A stretch of DNA of 64,000 nucleotides from the NCBI RefSeq assembly GCF_003634555.1, contig NZ_RBKS01000001.1, positions 2,232,001 to 2,296,000 of the forward strand. Direction: 5' to 3'. The stretch comes from Frondihabitans australicus (lineage in GTDB: Bacteria > Actinomycetota > Actinomycetes > Actinomycetales > Microbacteriaceae). Position 1 is the stretch's first letter. Each line of letters opens with the position of its first letter. The notes beneath the pieces were generated by a model. The model saw nothing but the letters and a program-made list of their open reading frames with translations. It searched no databases and was not told where the DNA came from. The translations under genes were made by a program, and so were the position numbers. Of this stretch, positions 60,439 to 64,000 are shown in pieces.

Positions 60439-61794
60439 TCAGGCCGCCTCGAACCGCACGACGACGGGTCCGGTGCCGCCGCCGGAGGCCACGTCGACGA
60501 CGACGCCCGTGGCCGCCGCCGAGACGAAGGCCGGCCCCCCGCCGAGCTGGGCGGCGGAGTCGGGGACGAGCAGCGTCGGGTCGCAGGCGAGTTCGATCCT
60601 GCCCTCGCCCTCGACGATCGCGTAGACGGCGTCGTCAGTGCGGGTCCAGCGCACGACAGGCTCGTCGGAGGCCGTGCCGACGTCGACGGCGGGGCGGGCG
60701 CCGTGGATCGCCTCGTCGTTCACCGCCATCCACGAGGCCAGCCCCTCGAGGCAGGCACGCTGGAGGTCGGAGATGCGGCCGTGCGCATCGGGGCCCACGT
60801 TGAGCAGCAGGTTGCCGCCGCGCGACACGACGTCGACGAGCATGCGAACCGCCTCGGGGCCGGTGAGAGACGTCTCGGCGCCCTCGACGCGGTTGTAGCC
60901 GAACGAGAATCCGACGCCGCGGTTGCGCTCCCACATGCCGCCCACGCCCTCGATGCTCGCGCCCTGCTCGTACTCGCTGGTGCGGAAATCCCAGTGCGTG
61001 GCGCCCCACCGGTCGTTGACGACTCCGTCGGGAACACGCGAATAGAAGGCGTCCAGGATGCTCTCGACGCTGAAGTCGCTCGGCCCCTCGGCGACCGTGG
61101 GGACGCCGATGTCGCCCCAGAGCACCGATGGCTCGTACCGGTCGATGAGGTCGATCACCTGCGAGTGCAGGTAGCGGGCGTACGCTTCGTCGTTCGGCGC
61201 GTCGTCGCCGAGACCGTGCTCTTCGTCGACGATCGGCGGCTTGGGTGCGACGTGCCAGTCGAGGCCCGACGAGTAGTAGACGCCGAACCGGAGGCCGGCC
61301 GCGCGCACGGCCGACGCGATCTCGGCGACGAGGTCCCGCTTCGGGCCGCGGGCCACGGTGTTCCTGTCGCCGGTGCCGGGGGCGTCCCACAGGGTCACGC
61401 CGTCGTGGTGCTTGGTCGTGGGGATCACGTACCGCGCGCCCGCGCGACGGAACAGGTCGGCGAACTCCGCGGCGTCGAAGGCGTCGGCCGACCAGGCGTC
61501 GAGGAAGTCGTCGTAGGGAGCGCCGCCGAATGCCTCCTCGTGGTGCGCCCGCGCGGGCGACCCCTCGATCCTGATCGTGTTGAAGTACCACTCGGCGTAG
61601 GGGTTGTGCGTGAACCAGTACCTCTTGTCGGCGACAGTGCCGAGCGCGCCGATCGGCTCGGCCCACGCCGGCACCGAGTACGGCCCCCAGTGGATGAAGA
61701 TGCCGAGGCCGGCGCCCGCGTACCAGGGCGGCGTGGGGTGCTCGAATCGGGCGTACTGCTCGGTGCGCTCGGGGCTCTGCTCGAACATGACCAT
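60439..61794 (-). CDS. alpha-L-fucosidase (GH29)
   Basis: Glycoside hydrolase family 29 enzyme releasing L-fucose from fucosylated glycans, 451 residues with no signal peptide, so it acts on imported fucosides. The N-terminal strand GLGIFIHWGPYSVPAWAE, the substrate-binding TKHHDGVTLWD, and the nucleophile Asp in VLWGDIGVP are present. A C-terminal beta domain (about 350-451) follows. ATG with AAGG upstream is chosen; a second ATG two codons later is possible. It lies 28 nt after the L-fuconate dehydratase gene in a fucose operon. Confidence 0.93.
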   Translation of the reverse strand: MVMFEQSPERTEQYARFEHPTPPWYAGAGLGIFIHWGPYSVPAWAEPIGALGTVADKRYWFTHNPYAEWYFNTIRIEGSPARAHHEEAFGGAPYDDFLDAWSADAFDAAEFADLFRRAGARYVIPTTKHHDGVTLWDAPGTGDRNTVARGPKRDLVAEIASAVRAAGLRFGVYYSSGLDWHVAPKPPIVDEEHGLGDDAPNDEAYARYLHSQVIDLIDRYEPSVLWGDIGVPTVAEGPSDFSVESILDAFYSRVPDGVVNDRWGATHWDFRTSEYEQGASIEGVGGMWERNRGVGFSFGYNRVEGAETSLTGPEAVRMLVDVVSRGGNLLLNVGPDAHGRISDLQRACLEGLASWMAVNDEAIHGARPAVDVGTASDEPVVRWTRTDDAVYAIVEGEGRIELACDPTLLVPDSAAQLGGGPAFVSAAATGVVVDVASGGGTGPVVVRFEAA

Positions 61795-61822
61795 GTCGGT
61801 GGTGCCTTTCGGATCAGGGGTC

Positions 61823-63157
61823 TCAGGAGGCGAGGGCCGCGCGCGACGCAGCCCAGTAGGAGCCGTCCGGGAAGGCGAACTCGCTGAGGCTGGACTCATG
61901 CATTTCGGCGCTGTAGCCGGGCGCGGCGGGGATCGTGTAGCGGCCGTTCTCGACGACGCACGGTTCGACGAAGTGCTCGTGGAGGTGGTCGACGAACTCG
62001 GTGATGCGATCGTCGAGCGTCGTCGACACGGCGACGTAGTCGAAGATCGAGAGGTGCTGCACCAGCTCGCAGAGACCCACCCCGCCGGCGTGCGGGCACA
62101 CCGGCACGCCGAACTTCTTCGCCATGAGGTAGACGGGGATGATCTCGTTGATGCTCGCGAGGCGCGCCGAGTCGATCTGGCAGAAGTCGATGGCCTCCGC
62201 CTGCAGCAGCTGCTTGAAGAGCACGCGGTTCATGCCGTGCTCCCCCGTCGCGACGCGGATCGGCGCCACGGCCCGCCGGATCGCGGCGTGCCCGAGGACG
62301 TCGTCGGGGCTCGTCGGCTCCTCGATCCAGTACGGCTCGAACTCGGCCAGGCGCGCCAGGTACTCGATGGCCTCCGGCACGTCCCAGACCTGGTTCGCGT
62401 CGATGGCGATCCTGACCTCCGGGCCGACGACCTCGCGGGCGATGCGGAGGCGGCGCACGTCGTCGTCGACGTCGGCACCGACCTTGAGCTTCACGTAGTC
62501 GTAGCCGTCGTCCATCGCCTCGTTCAGGAGGCGGCGCAGCTTGTCGTCGGAGTAGCCGAGCCACCCGGCGGACGTCGTGTAGCAGGGGTACCCGCCCTGG
62601 CCTGCCAGGACGGCGATCCGATCGGCACGCCCGGGCTCTGTGGCGCGCAGCATCTCGACGGCCTCGTCGGCGGTGAGGACGTCGGAGAGATAGGTGAGGT
62701 CGAGGGTGGCGACGAGCTCCTCGGCGGGCATGTCGGCCAGGAGGCGCCAGAGGGGCTTGCCGGCCCGCCGGGCGGCCATGTCCCAGACGGCGTTCATGAC
62801 CGCGGCGAGCGCCAGGTGCTCGACGCCCTTGTCGGGGCCGAGCCAGCGCAGCTGCGTGTCGCCGGCGAGCCGCCGGTAGAAGCCGCCGATGTCGTCGAGC
62901 ACCTCGTCGACGGCGAGCCCGACGAGGGGCAGCGCCCGCTGGCGGGCGGCCTCGACGCAGAGGTCGTTGCCTCGGCCGATGGTGAACGTGAAGCCGTGGC
63001 CGCGCAGCGGCCCGTCGGTCTCGAGGACGACGTAGGCGGCGGAGTAGTCGCCGTCCTTGTTCATCGCGTCGGAGCCGTCGGCCGAGAGCGAGGTGGGGAA
63101 CCTCACGTCGACGACACGGACTCCGGTGATCGTGGTCGGGGTGGTGTGTGTGCTCAT
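61823..63157 (-). CDS. L-fuconate dehydratase
   Basis: Enolase-superfamily dehydratase (mandelate racemase subgroup) converting L-fuconate to 2-keto-3-deoxy-L-fuconate, 444 residues, the usual length for this enzyme. The base KxK is in YVKLKVGAD, metal ligands are in [20 protein letters not shown] and TGEHGMN, and the catalytic His lies in [13 protein letters not shown]. The N-terminal [27 protein letters not shown] is diagnostic of fuconate dehydratases. Its ATG overlaps the stop of the preceding aldo/keto reductase gene. Confidence 0.94.
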   Translation of the reverse strand: MSTHTTPTTITGVRVVDVRFPTSLSADGSDAMNKDGDYSAAYVVLETDGPLRGHGFTFTIGRGNDLCVEAARQRALPLVGLAVDEVLDDIGGFYRRLAGDTQLRWLGPDKGVEHLALAAVMNAVWDMAARRAGKPLWRLLADMPAEELVATLDLTYLSDVLTADEAVEMLRATEPGRADRIAVLAGQGGYPCYTTSAGWLGYSDDKLRRLLNEAMDDGYDYVKLKVGADVDDDVRRLRIAREVVGPEVRIAIDANQVWDVPEAIEYLARLAEFEPYWIEEPTSPDDVLGHAAIRRAVAPIRVATGEHGMNRVLFKQLLQAEAIDFCQIDSARLASINEIIPVYLMAKKFGVPVCPHAGGVGLCELVQHLSIFDYVAVSTTLDDRITEFVDHLHEHFVEPCVVENGRYTIPAAPGYSAEMHESSLSEFAFPDGSYWAASRAALAS

Positions 63158-64000
63158 GATGATGCTCCGGGGAGGGCTTGATGATGGCGGGTCGAGGAGG
63201 GGACGAGGGCGAGTTCGTCGAGCTCCTGCCAGAAGGCGTCGGGGATCTGCGCGCGTGCTCGCTCGACCGCGTCGTGGACGTGCCGCGCCGTGCCGGCGCC
63301 GACGACGACCGAGGCGACGGCGTCGAACCCCAGCGGGTACTGCACGGCGGCGGCCGGGAGCGTCGTGCCGTGACGCTCGGCGACCCGGGCGATCTCGCGC
63401 GCCCTCTCGACGACGCCGTCGGCCGCCTTCGCGTAGTCGTAGTGGGAGTCGTCGGCGACCGTGGCGCTCGAGAGGATGCCGGAGTTGTAGACGCCGGCGG
63501 CGGCGATCCTGGCGCCTCGTCGTCTCGCCGCGGGGACGAGCTCTGCGAGCGCACTCTGATCGAGCAGAGTGAGGCGTCCGGCCACCAGCACGACGTCGAC
63601 GTCGAACGACTCGACGAATCGCGTGAGCATCGCGGCCTGGTTCATGCCGGCGCCGACGGCCCCGACGACCCCCTGCGCGCGGAGGTCGAGCAGAGTCTCG
63701 ATGCCCTCCGTCGAGGCGATCTCCCAGTGGTCGTCGGGATCGTGCAGGTAGACGATGTCGACACGATCGAGACCCAGTCTCGTGAGGCTGTCGTCGAGCG
63801 AGCGCAGGATCCCGTCGCGCGAGAAGTCCCACCGGCGGCGGGTCGAGGCGGGGACGACGAAGCCCTGGTCGTCCTGTGCGCCGGGCGCGAAGTCGGGATT
63901 CGGCTCGAGGACGCGCCCGACCTTGGTCGAGATCACGTACGCGTCGCGCTCGAGGCCTCGGAGCGCTCGGCCGAGGCGGCGCTCGGCCAGGCCGAGACCG
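63154..64000 (-). CDS. aldo/keto reductase, probable L-fucose dehydrogenase (5' end outside window)
   Basis: The C-terminal 281 codons of an aldo/keto reductase. Seen are [42 protein letters not shown], and the C-terminal [23 protein letters not shown]. The sequence ends at residues ASS. The start and the catalytic Asp/Tyr region lie beyond the window edge. In the non-phosphorylating pathway L-fucose is oxidised to the lactone by an AKR-type dehydrogenase before fuconate dehydratase acts, which fits the gene order. Confidence 0.9.
   Translation of the reverse strand, partial: GLGLAERRLGRALRGLERDAYVISTKVGRVLEPNPDFAPGAQDDQGFVVPASTRRRWDFSRDGILRSLDDSLTRLGLDRVDIVYLHDPDDHWEIASTEGIETLLDLRAQGVVGAVGAGMNQAAMLTRFVESFDVDVVLVAGRLTLLDQSALAELVPAARRRGARIAAAGVYNSGILSSATVADDSHYDYAKAADGVVERAREIARVAERHGTTLPAAAVQYPLGFDAVASVVVGAGTARHVHDAVERARAQIPDAFWQELDELALVPSSTRHHQALPGASS

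Overview
The window looks like a chromosomal segment of a high-GC actinobacterium, most likely a member of the Microbacteriaceae. The evidence is the GC-rich codon usage, the mycothiol conjugate amidase, the actinobacterial families DUF501 and DUF4307, an ECF41/SigJ-type sigma factor, and many short intergenic regions with leaderless-looking promoters. I saw no insertion sequence, prophage, CRISPR array, rRNA operon or plasmid function. The gene content reads as ordinary core chromosome alternating with catabolic and regulatory islands.

Layout. 1-7.1 kb: a sugar-uptake operon (lipoprotein binding protein, two permeases, GH13 alpha-glucosidase, Gfo/Idh oxidoreductase) divergent from a ROK regulator. 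7.1-14.6 kb: mca, DUF4307, greA, ilvA, an AI-2E-family membrane protein, a YcaQ/AlkX-type protein, and lemA-htpX. 14.7-21 kb: a large Ig-like/polytopic membrane fusion, a secreted two-repeat protein divergent from an OmpR-type two-component system, and a SUKH-domain protein. 21-37 kb: an unusual class I tRNA with anticodon UAA, then housekeeping genes (ndh, S8 protease, DUF501, ftsB/divIC, eno, hisS, mazG, nhaA, mfd, pth, rplY, gnd). 37.3-45.9 kb: a purine-type cluster (8-oxoguanine deaminase-like and adenosine deaminase-like enzymes with an NMT1/THI5-type ABC importer) divergent from a TetR regulator, followed by an FMN-dependent monooxygenase. 45.9-50.3 kb: HAD, prs, glmU, RidA, GNAT. 50.3-57.5 kb: an intergenic region rich in a repeated TCCTCCCGA word, a small membrane protein, an alpha/beta hydrolase, an SDR, and a beta-lactamase / LysR / second serine-hydrolase cluster, then HEAT, EthD and HAD proteins. 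57.5-59.7 kb: an ECF41 sigma factor and its probable divergent target operon. 59.7-64 kb: DUF2461 and an L-fucose catabolic operon (GH29 fucosidase, L-fuconate dehydratase, aldo/keto reductase) running off the window.

System-level points. The ECF41 sigma gene and the divergent membrane-protein/NAD(P)-binding operon share a mirror-symmetric promoter region, in which CTCACA-N16-CGTC occurs on both strands exactly 8 nt before each ATG. Three gene ends carry near-identical 25-26 bp hairpins with 8-nt loops, and a fourth carries a perfect 24-bp hairpin of different sequence; all four fit bidirectional terminators. The 8-mer GCAGGATC is strongly over-represented, often as an Asp-Pro-Ala codon string. 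Two genes, pth and a HAD phosphatase, appear to start with CTG. Many genes have a -10-like hexamer 6-8 nt before the start codon, which points to widespread leaderless transcription.
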